The notes below the pieces were generated by a model. The model saw only the letters and a list, made by a program, of their open reading frames with translations, had not been told where the DNA came from and did no database searches. From Syntrophopropionicum propionicicum_A (GTDB lineage Bacteria > Bacillota > Desulfotomaculia > Desulfotomaculales > Pelotomaculaceae): a stretch of 64,000 nucleotides of DNA. The DNA is taken from contig NZ_JBMGJC010000004.1 of assembly GCF_048984525.1 (NCBI RefSeq), forward strand, positions 205,580 through 269,579. The letters are read 5' to 3'. Position 1 is the stretch's first letter. Each line of letters starts with the position of its first letter. Of the stretch, positions 1-8,297 are shown in pieces. The position numbers were made by a program, and so were the translations under genes.

Positions 1-91
1 TTATGTCCAGGCGGGACGCCATACATGTTCCCCCGAAAAACAGTATGGAGAAATTTTCCCGCATTGCCGGAGAAAAGAGAAGAAGCAGCTG

Positions 92-1078
92 ATGAATTTA
101 TTTTTTCTCCCGTCGCGGAATATAGCCCTGACCATACCAGTGATGCTTGTTACAGGTTTTATAGCGGGTTTATATTTAAACACCAGCTTTTTAAAAGACT
201 ATATACTGTTGGTCACAGTACTTATTATGATCTATCCCACCATGATCGGCTTTAAAACAAACGAGATTATCAACACCAGCCATACCAGGCTGCTGTTGGC
301 CGCGTCAGTTATTAACTTCATACTGGTCCCGCTGCTGGCTTATGTGCTTGGTGTGGTATTTCTGCTGAGGGACCCGCAGCTTTTCGCCGGCCTGGCCATC
401 GCGTCGCTGCTGCCGACCTCAAACATGACTATCGCTTTCACTCATTTTGGCAGGGGGAATATTCCGGCTGCTGTTAAGCTTACGGTTATCAGCCTGGTTT
501 TTGGTTCACTGCTGGCGCCCTGGTACCTGTATATTATGGTCGGCGGTTATATTGAAATAAATGTCCTGGCCATGCTCCAGACTGTTTCGATGGTAATTTT
601 CCTGCCGTTGTTTATGGGTATAACCACCTACAATATAATTTTGAAAAAATATACCAGGGAAGAATTTGAAAACACCGTTAAGCCTTATCTGCCCGCGCTC
701 AGCGCCTGGGGCATGGTATACGTTATTTTTACCGGGATCAGCACCAACGCCCATACCATTGTCTCAAAGCCCGGCCTGCTCCTGGTTTCCCTGATGGTCT
801 GGGTGTTTTTCTACGCTTTCAACTATATGATTTCCATTAAAGCCGGCCGCAGGTACTTTAACCGGCAGGATTCCGTTACTCTTGTTTTCGGCACCGTCCT
901 GCGCAACCTGGCGATTTCGATCGGCCTTGCGGCCACCGCTTTCGGTGTCACTGCCGCTTTCATGGTTTCCCTGGCGTTTCTGTTCCAGGGACAGTCCGCC
1001 GCCTGGTTTGTCAGGCTGAATGAAAAATACAATATTCTGCCTGAAGATTCCGCCGACCTGAGGATTAAAACAAATTGA
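92..1078 (+). CDS. BASS/SBF-family (bile acid:sodium symporter or ACR3-like) permease
   Basis: The 328-residue protein is almost entirely hydrophobic, with about nine to ten predicted membrane segments and short polar loops, matching the bile acid:sodium symporter/arsenite ACR3 superfamily in length and texture. The stretch around residues 105-115 (LLPTSNMTIAF) and the late helix with RNLAISIGLA (about residues 270-280) resemble the conserved crossover regions of this fold. It should sit in the cytoplasmic membrane and move an organic or inorganic anion; the substrate cannot be read from sequence. The ATG at 92 follows a purine-rich AGAGAAGAAG stretch. No arsenic genes (arsR, arsC) are adjacent, so an arsenite role is not favoured. 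The gene ends in a REP-like repeat. Confidence 0.7.
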   Translation: MNLFFLPSRNIALTIPVMLVTGFIAGLYLNTSFLKDYILLVTVLIMIYPTMIGFKTNEIINTSHTRLLLAASVINFILVPLLAYVLGVVFLLRDPQLFAGLAIASLLPTSNMTIAFTHFGRGNIPAAVKLTVISLVFGSLLAPWYLYIMVGGYIEINVLAMLQTVSMVIFLPLFMGITTYNIILKKYTREEFENTVKPYLPALSAWGMVYVIFTGISTNAHTIVSKPGLLLVSLMVWVFFYAFNYMISIKAGRRYFNRQDSVTLVFGTVLRNLAISIGLAATAFGVTAAFMVSLAFLFQGQSAAWFVRLNEKYNILPEDSADLRIKTN

Positions 1079-1099
1079 CAGGATTGGAACCTGAGAATT

Positions 1100-1151
1100 G
1101 TAGGTGCGGCTTCAGCCGCACATCTTTGGCGGGATAAATCCCGCCCTACAT
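1100..1151. repeat. REP-like palindrome pair, family A
   Basis: Two adjacent small palindromes, GTGCGGC-TTCA-GCCGCAC and GGCGGG-ATAAAT-CCCGCC, are bracketed by TGTAGG and CCTACA. They lie between two convergent genes. The same pair recurs at about 16346-16438, 16910-16932, 27321-27372 and 27577-27612, with variants near 8828, 27500, 30765 and 35764. Confidence 0.85.
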
Positions 1152-1238
1152 TGTTATCTTGACTAGTTGGTTGGGAAAGAAACAGGGATATAAAAGGTGG
1201 GATATTGCTATCGAATAAAGGAGTAGTCACGGCTTTTG

Positions 1239-2159
1239 TTAGTGGACTGAAAGTTCCTGGCGCAAGTTGACCGGCTGGTAATCCTCCAGCAGTTTGCCGT
1301 CAACGACGACCACAACCGGGAACTGGCCGGCGTTGAAAGCCGAGCCGACCCTGCCGCGGGCGTCAACGGCCAAGATGCCGCCTTCAGCTTTTTTTAGTTC
1401 ATGCAGCCTCTTGAGGGCTGATTTTATTGCCTGCTGAGGCTCACTGCCACCGGCAATCACTTCATCGACGTATTTCGATGTTAGTGTCTCTATAAATGCT
1501 TCGCCGACACCGGTGCACACGACGGCGCTAGTTTTGGAGGCGAATATACCTCCTCCGAGGCATGGAGTATCTCCTACCCGGCCCGGGGTCTTCAGTGAAC
1601 AGCCTCCGGTGGATGAAGCCGCGGCCAGCCCCTCGCCGTCCCAGACGACGCACCCGACCGTATCGCCGTGATAGGCCAGGCCGGTGTACAGGTTTTGGGT
1701 TGGTTTTTCCCCGCGGGCAAGGCTTTCCCTGGCCTTCTGCCAGGCGTCGAGCTGTTCGTCGGAAACGCAGTTTGCCGTTGGAAAACCATGTTTGCGGGCA
1801 AATTTAATTGCACCGTCTCCAGCCAGGATGACATCTTTGGTTTTTTCCATCAGCGCCCTGGCTACAGAAACAGGATTATGGACATCCCGGATGGCGGCGA
1901 TAGCGGAGAAACGGCTGAATACACCATCGACGATGGCTGCATCCATTTCCACAACACCGTCAAAATTAAGCACGGATCCATACCCGCAATTAAATTTTGG
2001 CGATTCCTCCAGGATACGCAGCACTGCTTCCAGCGCCTGTACGCGGCTTTTGGCCAGGAGTCCATGCCCCTGCAGGGCCGCATCCTGAAGAATTTCCAGA
2101 TACTGTTTATCCCGGCTGGTGTCCAGCCCGCCATGTACAGCTATTATTCCCATGGACAT
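1239..2159 (-). CDS. Isoaspartyl peptidase / plant-type L-asparaginase (Ntn hydrolase)
   Basis: The protein opens with IIAVHGG, the signature start of the threonine-type (T2) isoaspartyl peptidase/asparaginase family, and carries the autoprocessing site GDTVGCV. The Thr in that motif (residue 173 counted from a TTG at 2177) becomes the N-terminal nucleophile after self-cleavage into alpha and beta chains. The downstream SSTGG and the GVGEAFI segment are also typical. It hydrolyses beta-aspartyl dipeptides and possibly asparagine in the cytoplasm. Length (about 306-312 residues) fits the family. The start is uncertain: a TTG at 2177 and ATGs at 2159 and 2153 are possible and none has a strong Shine-Dalgarno; 2159 is chosen because family members begin just before the AVHGG motif. 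Confidence 0.88.
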   Translation of the reverse strand: MSMGIIAVHGGLDTSRDKQYLEILQDAALQGHGLLAKSRVQALEAVLRILEESPKFNCGYGSVLNFDGVVEMDAAIVDGVFSRFSAIAAIRDVHNPVSVARALMEKTKDVILAGDGAIKFARKHGFPTANCVSDEQLDAWQKARESLARGEKPTQNLYTGLAYHGDTVGCVVWDGEGLAAASSTGGCSLKTPGRVGDTPCLGGGIFASKTSAVVCTGVGEAFIETLTSKYVDEVIAGGSEPQQAIKSALKRLHELKKAEGGILAVDARGRVGSAFNAGQFPVVVVVDGKLLEDYQPVNLRQELSVH

Positions 2160-2230
2160 AGTCTGGGCATAAAGCAATTCTTCTATGCATGGGATGGGTA
2201 TAGTACTTTAGCATAATGAGGGCATAAATC

Positions 2231-2479
2231 TTGATCATCTATATACTGGCGATTAATATTACCGGTTTTTTGATAATGTGGTATGACAAAGCCATGGCCC
2301 GCGCCCGCAGATACAGGGTCCCTGAAAGCAGGCTGCTCCTTTTAGCCGTCGCGGGCGGATCTGTTGGCGTTTATTTGGGGATGCATATTTTTAAACACAA
2401 AACAAACAAGTTGCTCTTCAGCCTGGGTGTGCCGGCTATTTTTGTAGCCCAGATTATTATTTTCAGGACGCTGCATTAA
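2231..2479 (+). CDS. DUF1294 family small membrane protein
   Basis: An 82-residue protein with an N-terminal membrane helix, then the DUF1294 signature: WYDKAMAR near residue 17, a GGSVGVYLGMHIFKHKT segment near residues 42-58, and a C-terminal hydrophobic helix. DUF1294 proteins are small inner-membrane proteins of unknown function. The start is a TTG at 2231 with GAGGG about 8 nt upstream. It is divergent from the asparaginase gene, with a gap of about 70 bp. Confidence 0.85.
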   Translation: MIIYILAINITGFLIMWYDKAMARARRYRVPESRLLLLAVAGGSVGVYLGMHIFKHKTNKLLFSLGVPAIFVAQIIIFRTLH

Positions 2480-2504
2480 AGCTATATTAAAGGAATTGGG
2501 ACAC

Positions 2505-2536
2505 ACCGTTTGAGACGTGAGAAATGAGATGTGAGA
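2505..2536. repeat. GAGACGTGAG-type short repeat, family D
   Basis: A purine-rich GAGACGTGAGAAATGAGA string that recurs near 27287-27316, 27542-27572 and 30740-30755, and in reverse orientation near 8878-8910, always close to family A repeats. Here it forms the 5' flank of the small ORF at 2537. Confidence 0.6.
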
Positions 2537-2689
2537 ATGATGTCTGACACGCTGATAGCCTCAATTATTTTTTTTGTTATCATCCCCATTGTATTGAACA
2601 GGTTCTTAGGCTGGCGAGGCAATAAAGCCCAATACGGACTTGTTGTTATCGCCGCTCTTTACTGGATTTACATCTGGTACGCAGATTAG
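2537..2689 (+). CDS. Small membrane protein of 50 residues, unknown function
   Basis: A short open frame begins with two consecutive ATG codons at 2537 and 2540 and ends with TAG at 2687. The translation has one hydrophobic helix (residues 7-20), a short basic loop containing RFLGWRGNK, and a second hydrophobic segment (residues 34-48) rich in Tyr and Trp. A GATGTGAG string precedes the start, but it is part of a repeat family, so ribosome binding is uncertain. No family is recognised. It is reported because the two-helix layout is unusual for a random frame; it could still be spurious. Confidence 0.4.
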   Translation: MMSDTLIASIIFFVIIPIVLNRFLGWRGNKAQYGLVVIAALYWIYIWYAD

Positions 2690-2707
2690 AAAAAAATTTA
2701 AATTCTG

Positions 2708-2734
2708 CCCCCAAAAAACGCCACTATTTTCGTA
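2708..2734 (+). promoter_or_regulatory. Candidate SigI-type promoter of sigI-rsgI
   Basis: CCCCC at 2708-2712 and CGTA at 2731-2734, separated by 18 nt, resemble the C-rich -35 and CGAA/CGTA -10 elements described for SigI promoters, and lie about 85 nt upstream of a sigI gene, a family known to autoregulate. The spacer may be long, so this is tentative. Confidence 0.3.
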
Positions 2735-2818
2735 TTATAAGAAAAGGAGCGGTCCCCAAACGGCCCCTGCTTGTAAAACGAGAAAGAGGTGGTTTCCGGC
2801 ATTAAGGGGAGTGAATGT

Positions 2819-3538
2819 TTGTACCCTGTGCAGGTTGTAGACGAAAAAATTAAAAAGATCAAACAGGGAGACCGCCCGGCCAGAGAAGATTTCCTGGAGA
2901 ACTATAAGCCTTTTGTTTACAAAATGGCCTGTAAATTTTCAGGGCGGGTCCTGGAATGGGGCAGGGACGACGAGCTTGCTGTGGCCCTGATCGCTCTGAA
3001 CGAGGCGATAGACCGCTTTCGCGAGGAGACAGGAGTACCCTTCCTGGCATATGCCAGGATAGTAATTCTCAGCAGGCTTAAGGATCACCAGCGGCGGGAG
3101 GTCAGGAAAGCTGCCGCCCAGGTCCCGCTGATGACCAGCATAGATGAATCGGAGACCCTGGGTTTAAATAAGTCATGGGAAACATACTTTTCAGACATGG
3201 CTGCCAGGGAGAGGGAAGAAGAAATCAAGGAGTTTGAAGTACTCCTTAACGAATATAACGTGTCGTTCAGGGATCTGGTCAAATGCTCGCCGCGACACCG
3301 TGATACGCGCCACTCTTTAATGACAGCCGCGGTAGAATTAACAAAAAACGAAAGACTGTTCAAAGAACTTAACGATAGTAAAAAACTGCCGCTGGCGGAA
3401 CTGGAGAAGCTTACCGGGATCAGCCGCAAGACCATGGAAAGGGGCCGCAAGTACATTATAGCGATTGCACTTCTTATATATAATCAAAGGGAATATTTGT
3501 ACCTGAGCTCATACTTAAAGCTGCCGGTCCAGGGTTAG
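2819..3538 (+). CDS. sigI: RNA polymerase sigma factor SigI
   Basis: About 239 residues from the preferred start. The region containing ENYKPFVYKMACKFSGR and the following WGRDDELAVALIALNEAIDRF match sigma-70 region 2 as found in SigI; the C-terminal half, ending with a helix-turn-helix-like stretch (ELEKLTGISRKTMERGRKYIIAIALL), matches the SigI-specific C-terminal domain. SigI proteins direct core polymerase to heat, cell-wall or polysaccharide-responsive genes. The frame is open from a GTG at 2789, but TTG 2819 is preceded by AAGGGGA at a spacing of about 8 nt. The gene is followed 11 bp later by the RsgI anti-sigma gene, the usual arrangement. Confidence 0.9.
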   Translation: MYPVQVVDEKIKKIKQGDRPAREDFLENYKPFVYKMACKFSGRVLEWGRDDELAVALIALNEAIDRFREETGVPFLAYARIVILSRLKDHQRREVRKAAAQVPLMTSIDESETLGLNKSWETYFSDMAAREREEEIKEFEVLLNEYNVSFRDLVKCSPRHRDTRHSLMTAAVELTKNERLFKELNDSKKLPLAELEKLTGISRKTMERGRKYIIAIALLIYNQREYLYLSSYLKLPVQG

Positions 3539-3549
3539 GGGGGTCTGTT

Positions 3550-4620
3550 ATGGTGGAAGAGCGTGGAATGATAGTTAAAATTGAAGGCCGGTCATGTATA
3601 GCGGTCACCCCGGCGGGTGATTTCGTAGAAGTGCCGCTCCCCAAAGGAGGCGGTATCAGGATCGGCCAGGAGATAAGCCTTGCCGGCCGAAGAAAAAGAA
3701 TACCTTATTTAAGGTATTTGATGGCTGCCGCTTCTTTTCTGATTATTTTTCTAACAAGCCAGCTTTATATCGGCCGTACCCCGCAGGCAGTCGCCTACCT
3801 GACTATGGACATTAACCCCAGTATCGAGCTGGCTATATCCGATGAAGGTAAAGTAGTGTCCTGCAGCGGCTTGAACAGTGACGGGGAAAAAATCCTGTCG
3901 CAGGTCACGGTCAAGGGCTGTGACCTGGAGCAGGCTGTTGAAATAATCGTTACTCAAGCTATCGCAGACAAATATTTAACGACGGACGACAGCAATGTCA
4001 TCCTGACCACGCTGACAGTTAATGAAGACAGTAATCCTGTGGTGGACCTGGAACATGTTTATAACGCCATTAAGACCTCCATGGATTCGGGTGGTGTCGT
4101 GTCTGAAGTGGTAATTGAGGCAGTCGAGCCCGAAATGCGCCAGGAAGCCGTAGAGTCGGGGATCTCAACAGGGAGGCTGCTCTTGCAAAAGAAGACTTTT
4201 GAAAAAAGCCTGCCGGTGAGCGTGAGTGAAATAGGCACAATTAGGTTTGACAAGATTGAAAGAGAAAATAAAGTTTCTATCGTTAACCTGATCGGCGAGG
4301 GCAGCGGCGACGTCAGGGAATATAACCTTGAAAAAGGAGAAGGGGCCGGAATTGTTAAAAAGGGTTTATACGCCGAGCGCCGCAATAATAATATAAAAAT
4401 AAAAACCGGTCCTCAGCGCGGTCAGGGCAGTGAAAAAGGTAAAAACAACGAAGATAAACAAAACAAGTATGACAACGAGAACAAACCGGGCAGCGAAAAC
4501 AATCAATACACGCGCGACAACGAAAACAACCAAAACAATAATGACAACGAAAACAGAAACAGGTATGACAGTAAAAACAGCTCGCGCAGCAATAGTTCAA
4601 GGTATAGCGGCAGTCGCTGA
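3550..4620 (+). CDS. rsgI: RsgI-type membrane anti-sigma factor with Asn-rich tail
   Basis: The N-terminal 50 residues (GMIVKIEGRSCIAVTPAG, then VPLPKGGGIRIGQEI) form the cytosolic RsgI_N domain that holds SigI inactive. A single membrane helix follows at about residues 52-74, then an extracytoplasmic domain beginning AYLTMDINPSIELAI, conserved in RsgI proteins. The last 75 residues are a low-complexity run of Asn, Asp, Glu, Lys, Arg and Ser rather than the carbohydrate-binding modules seen in cellulolytic clostridia. The sensing mechanism is therefore unknown. Co-transcription with sigI is inferred from the 11-bp gap. Confidence 0.88.
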   Translation: MVEERGMIVKIEGRSCIAVTPAGDFVEVPLPKGGGIRIGQEISLAGRRKRIPYLRYLMAAASFLIIFLTSQLYIGRTPQAVAYLTMDINPSIELAISDEGKVVSCSGLNSDGEKILSQVTVKGCDLEQAVEIIVTQAIADKYLTTDDSNVILTTLTVNEDSNPVVDLEHVYNAIKTSMDSGGVVSEVVIEAVEPEMRQEAVESGISTGRLLLQKKTFEKSLPVSVSEIGTIRFDKIERENKVSIVNLIGEGSGDVREYNLEKGEGAGIVKKGLYAERRNNNIKIKTGPQRGQGSEKGKNNEDKQNKYDNENKPGSENNQYTRDNENNQNNNDNENRNRYDSKNSSRSNSSRYSGSR

Positions 4621-4654
4621 GGCACTGGTATTAACATAGGGCACTAATAAAAAT

Positions 4655-4705
4655 AAGGCTGTTGAGAGAGATTTTTTTACTCAGCAGCCTTAATAATTTT
4701 TTCGC
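4655..4705. terminator. Bidirectional intrinsic terminator after rsgI and the DUF441 gene
   Basis: A 12-bp stem (AAGGCTGTTGAG at 4655-4666 with CTCAGCAGCCTT at 4680-4691, one G-U pair) encloses a loop containing a T-run and is followed by AATTTTTT. It lies between the convergent rsgI and DUF441 genes and could serve both. Confidence 0.75.
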
Positions 4706-4766
4706 GTGGTTACAATGACGGTATCCAGGCATGGCACGGGAAATTAATGAGCAATGTAGGCGCAGC

Positions 4767-5252
4767 TTAAACGAAAAAACTAAATATACTATAGAATACC
4801 GCTGTTACCGCGGCAGCCATAACCGGCCCGCAGGGCATGCCCCGCAGCAGAAGAATTCCGGTCACACTGCCCGCGGTCAGTCCGAATATAATCTCAGGGC
4901 TTGTGTTCATCAGGTTCAGGCCGTCCCCGTTCAGTTTGGTTGCCAGAGCTCCCGCCGCCAGGGCCAGCAGGCCTTTAAGTGAAACAGAGGAATACATGTC
5001 TTCTTTGGTGAGCCTGCCTGTAGCAATCGGCGTGAGGATATGCAGCATTAATAAAACCAGCCCTATTTCAATACCGCGTTTTTCCAGCACGGGCAGGATT
5101 ACATGGTCCAGGTTGAAGTACTTGACACAGAGAAGGATACAGGAAGACGTGACAATTATATTAGACCGTCCGAAAAGCCCCAGGAAAAGGAGGATTATTA
5201 ATATTATTTCAGACGCTTCATAATTTAAAAGGAGCATGCCAGGGCCACTCAT
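4767..5252 (-). CDS. DUF441 (UPF0756) family membrane protein
   Basis: A 161-residue protein with four to five membrane helices. The LLFLGLFGRSNIIVTSSCILL stretch near residues 20-40, the HILTPIATG motif in the middle and the C-terminal FGLTAGSVTGILLLRGMPCGPVMAA segment match the UPF0756/YeaL family, inner-membrane proteins of unknown function. It is transcribed away from the thioesterase gene at 5421, and the 168-bp AT-rich gap between the two should hold divergent promoters. Confidence 0.85.
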   Translation of the reverse strand: MSGPGMLLLNYEASEIILIILLFLGLFGRSNIIVTSSCILLCVKYFNLDHVILPVLEKRGIEIGLVLLMLHILTPIATGRLTKEDMYSSVSLKGLLALAAGALATKLNGDGLNLMNTSPEIIFGLTAGSVTGILLLRGMPCGPVMAAAVTAVFYSIFSFFV

Positions 5253-5420
5253 CTCTTGTTTTTATATTGATAGGATATGCCAGGCGGACCAGAATATCAC
5301 ATAATTGGAATTAACAAAAACCGTTTTTTTTGAACAGGCAAATTTTCAGAAAACGGAAGGTTTTTCTAAATAAAGCATGAATTAATTAACAATAAAATAC
5401 TATTTAGGGGAGGGGAAAAT

Positions 5421-5822
5421 ATGGCCAAGGTATTAGAAGTGGGTATCAAGGGCGAGGCCAGGGATGTCGTAACCGATCTCAACACGGCGGTAGCCTATGG
5501 CAATACCGTGGTAAACGTATACGCTTCACCGGCGATGATCGGCCTGATGGAAAAGGCGTCGCTGGAATCAGTCCTGCCGTACCTGGAAGAGGGCATGACA
5601 ACTGTCGGCACGAGGTTTGAGGTAAAACACATGGCGGCGACGCCGGTGGGCATGAACGTGGTTGTCCGCTCCACTCTGGCTGAAATTGATGGGAAGAGGC
5701 TTCTTTTTGAATTTGAGGCGTGGGATGACGCGGAACAAATCGGCAAAGGCACCCATGAAAGATTTATTGTCAAGCTTGACAGCTTTTTAAAACGGGCCAT
5801 GGTAAAATCGGGAAAGCAATAA
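5421..5822 (+). CDS. FlK-like hotdog-fold thioesterase, Ser variant
   Basis: A 133-residue single hotdog domain of the fluoroacetyl-CoA thioesterase (FlK)-like family. Spacing of residues matches the FlK triad Thr42/Glu50/His76: here Ser36, Glu44 and His70, with 8 and 26 residues between them, so the nucleophile-assisting Thr is replaced by Ser. The ENDING motif GTHERFIV is typical. It should hydrolyse or bind a small acyl-CoA in the cytoplasm; the natural substrate is unknown. AGGGGAGGGG lies just upstream of the ATG. A close paralogue with Thr at this site lies at 8298. Confidence 0.82.
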   Translation: MAKVLEVGIKGEARDVVTDLNTAVAYGNTVVNVYASPAMIGLMEKASLESVLPYLEEGMTTVGTRFEVKHMAATPVGMNVVVRSTLAEIDGKRLLFEFEAWDDAEQIGKGTHERFIVKLDSFLKRAMVKSGKQ

Positions 5823-5897
5823 AATTAATGATAAAAGGCCTTTCTTACTTGATATAATGTAATTGGAAACCAAATCAGGGCTTTCAGGTGCTGAGAC

Positions 5898-6113
5898 ATG
5901 TCCATAAAATTGTTCGCAAAAACAGAGTCCAAAAAAGGTGTTAACAAGGATATCGTTAAACTGACCTGGGGGGCGATGAACAACGCCGGGAGAATATTTT
6001 ATTCCCACACGGAGTTGATGTGCCTGGAGGATTTCGAAAAATTTAAGGAGCTTTTTGTGTCACTGGGACCCGACGACGAGAAAAGGGTGGATACAGGCCG
6101 GTCGATATACTAA
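5898..6113 (+). CDS. Hypothetical protein, 71 residues
   Basis: A small soluble, charged protein with no membrane helix, Cys motif or recognised domain. The middle (WGAMNNAGRIFYSHTELMCLEDFEKFKEL) looks like a short beta hairpin followed by a helix. The ATG at 5898 has only a weak GGTG upstream. The frame is full length between plausible neighbours on the same strand, 76 bp after the thioesterase and 51 bp before the phosphoesterase, so it is likely real. No function is assigned. Confidence 0.55.
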   Translation: MSIKLFAKTESKKGVNKDIVKLTWGAMNNAGRIFYSHTELMCLEDFEKFKELFVSLGPDDEKRVDTGRSIY

Positions 6114-6164
6114 CCTGTTCGTGGCGGATTGAAAATATGTGTTAACGCTGGCGGGGGGTCCTTT

Positions 6165-6944
6165 ATGCGTTTGATTTATCTTGCCGACACACATATACGT
6201 AGTGGAGTTCCTGAAAACCGCAGGGATGATTTTATTAATGCAATTTCCCTCAAGCTTGCTGAGGTTTTAGATCTCTGCCGGCAGTTCCAGGTTAATTTCA
6301 TTATCCACGGCGGCGATATTTTTGACAACCCCCGGCCCGACCAGAGGTCACTTGACCTTTTCCGCTGGTTTTTGAAAGAACTGGACCTGCCTGTATACTG
6401 TGTCGCCGGTAACCACGACCTTATCGAACAGCGTCTGGACAGCCTTGAATCTACCGCCATCGGCAGCCTGGCCAGGCAGGGATTGATCAACCTGCTTCAG
6501 CCCGGTGAGAGGACTTGCCTTGCTGACGGCAGCTGTGTCCTGCAGCTGAGCGGCCAGCACTATTACGGCGGCATAGACCGGCAAAAAAACAAAAACCATT
6601 ACATGGTTAAAAAGCAGCGCTGTGATATAGCGCTCCACGTGACCCACGGCATGCTTTTACCCAGAGCCTTCTCCGAGAAGGTTCCCTGCACCCTGATTTC
6701 CGACGTGATCTCGACGGAGGCGGATTTCACCCTGGGCGCGCACGCGCACCTGGGCTACCACGAGGTGGTCGGTGACAAGTATTTCCTGAATCCAGGCGCG
6801 CTGGCCCGCCTGACCAACTTAAAACAGGAACTGGTACGCAGGCCGAAGGTCCTTTTTATGGAATTTAACAGCCAGACCAGTTATAAATTTATACCGCTCG
6901 AATCGGTGCAGCCCGGCCCCAATATAATGGGGTCAGTCTCATGA
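6165..6944 (+). CDS. Calcineurin-like metallophosphoesterase (SbcD/Mre11-like)
   Basis: About 259 residues with all metal-binding blocks of the superfamily in order: LADTH (residues 6-10), GGDIFDN, GNHD, the HVTHG His, and GAHAHLG near the C-terminus. The spacing and the FDNPRPDQRSL segment resemble the nuclease domain of SbcD/Mre11, but the protein lacks the capping domain and no SbcC gene follows. It probably acts as a metal-dependent phosphodiesterase or nuclease. The frame extends to a TTG at 6129; ATG 6165 is chosen because it has GGGGGG upstream and starts right at the first strand of the fold. Confidence 0.82.
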   Translation: MRLIYLADTHIRSGVPENRRDDFINAISLKLAEVLDLCRQFQVNFIIHGGDIFDNPRPDQRSLDLFRWFLKELDLPVYCVAGNHDLIEQRLDSLESTAIGSLARQGLINLLQPGERTCLADGSCVLQLSGQHYYGGIDRQKNKNHYMVKKQRCDIALHVTHGMLLPRAFSEKVPCTLISDVISTEADFTLGAHAHLGYHEVVGDKYFLNPGALARLTNLKQELVRRPKVLFMEFNSQTSYKFIPLESVQPGPNIMGSVS

Positions 6945-6951
6945 CTTGGAT

Positions 6952-7011
6952 CGTGTCAAAAGAACCGTCCCCTTGACACGATCGTGTCAAGGGGACGGTT
7001 CTTTTGACACG
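6952..7011. repeat. 60-bp perfect nested palindrome, family B
   Basis: Two 30-bp arms are perfect reverse complements. Each arm is itself bounded by GTGTCAA and TTGACAC around AAGAACCGTCCCC, so the element is a palindrome made of palindromes. It lies 7 bp after the phosphoesterase stop and could form a very long RNA hairpin. Copies or half-copies occur at 16251-16332, 17739-17765 and 17825-17853, with a decayed one near 32275. Confidence 0.9.
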
Positions 7012-7059
7012 CTTAATGGCTGCCGAGTGCCATGAAGCAGGTTGGTTTCATTGTGGACT

Positions 7060-8112
7060 CTAATGTACCTGTTCCTTTGCCAGCTCCCGCCGGTCTGTTT
7101 TACGGGGCGGCTCCTCAAACCAGCCGTTATCAATCATGATGTTTACCCCGTCTTCTCCATAGTTGGCAGCCTCGCCCATCAGCCGCAAAAAATTCACACT
7201 GAGGTCGTGCCTCAGGGAGGATGCCATGGCAGTCGCGTAGTTGCCAATGCCGATCTCGATTAATACTACTATGTGCTGTATCATTAATTTATCAGAGAAC
7301 GGCGGTATGGTTGAGTCTGTGACCAATACCCCGGAGTGCATCGGAACCGGAAGATTTTCCTTTTGCAAAGCCTTACTGAATATATTTACATGTTTTTGAG
7401 CGATCTCCGCACCCCTGGCCAGGTATGCCCGGACCTTATCCGATCTGGCCACCTGATGAAAACCGGTTGCTAAGGCTCCTCCGATCACGTTATTTCTTAT
7501 CCCGAAGAAAAGGTGATCTATCTCTAATTCAAGCAGTGGTCTTCGTTCACCCAAAAATCCGCGTAAAAAGTCTTGTTTTTCTACTATATCTGCTTCCTTG
7601 AAAGTATTAGTGACAGGGGGCCGGATATAAATTCCCTTTTCCAGCATTATCTCAGAAAACCTGTTATAGTACCTCATTGTTGACGCAACAGATTCCGTGT
7701 AGAAGTCCCGGACATCCGCACGGACTGAATGGGCCAGGTTCATGCTGCCCAATTGGAGTCCAATCCGTGCCATGTTTAAAATATAGTGGTAATAATATAA
7801 ATCCGTGAACAGCCTGGGAGTTTCCAAGTCCAGGTCATGATCTGCGAAACCCTTTGGATTGGGGTGCCCTTCTTTCCTGAGCATCTCCGAAGCCTGGTTT
7901 ATCCGCCTCTCAAACATTGATATGGCCTCCTCGACATTTAAACGGAGGTCCTGGTCAGCCAGTGTGTTTAAGAAATGTTTGAAAACGCACCTGAGCATTG
8001 TGTAATAAGCATTAACTTGCCATACCCTGGCTAATTCAGATGAAGTAAGCGGGGCGTTGTGGAGAATTTCCTGTGTTGCTTCTTGTGTATCGGCGGCAGT
8101 CTGTTGTTCCAA
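7060..8112 (-). CDS. DUF3231 family protein, two tandem domains
   Basis: A 350-residue soluble protein. Two related halves are visible: LTSSELARVWQVNAYYTMLRCVFKHFL near residues 22-48 and a second repeat after residue 190. The conserved APRLF/TPRLFTDLYYYHY, RPPVTN and DSTIPPFSDKLM segments match DUF3231, a helical, ferritin-like-looking family common in spore formers and of unknown function. Start is a TTG at 8112 with GGAGG about 8 nt upstream. It lies opposite in strand to both flanking thioesterase genes. Confidence 0.82.
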   Translation of the reverse strand: MEQQTAADTQEATQEILHNAPLTSSELARVWQVNAYYTMLRCVFKHFLNTLADQDLRLNVEEAISMFERRINQASEMLRKEGHPNPKGFADHDLDLETPRLFTDLYYYHYILNMARIGLQLGSMNLAHSVRADVRDFYTESVASTMRYYNRFSEIMLEKGIYIRPPVTNTFKEADIVEKQDFLRGFLGERRPLLELEIDHLFFGIRNNVIGGALATGFHQVARSDKVRAYLARGAEIAQKHVNIFSKALQKENLPVPMHSGVLVTDSTIPPFSDKLMIQHIVVLIEIGIGNYATAMASSLRHDLSVNFLRLMGEAANYGEDGVNIMIDNGWFEEPPRKTDRRELAKEQVH

Positions 8113-8297
8113 ATCAATTCCTCCAAAAGAGTATTGTGAATATTTTTTCCCTGCTCATGTAAAATATTCTCATAGAGGTCATTGCCACTTTTAACACCTT
8201 GCATCACTTGAGGTGCTTTTTCTTTTATAAGCGGGAAGGTGTTTTTTGATTAAAATGGTATTTATTTAGTAATAGAAACGTTTATGGAGGTAGAGTG

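Noticed and set aside
6129..6164. TTG 6129 as start of the metallophosphoesterase
   Set aside because: It adds 12 residues unlike the family and lacks a good Shine-Dalgarno; ATG 6165 follows GGGGGG and starts at the first strand of the fold.
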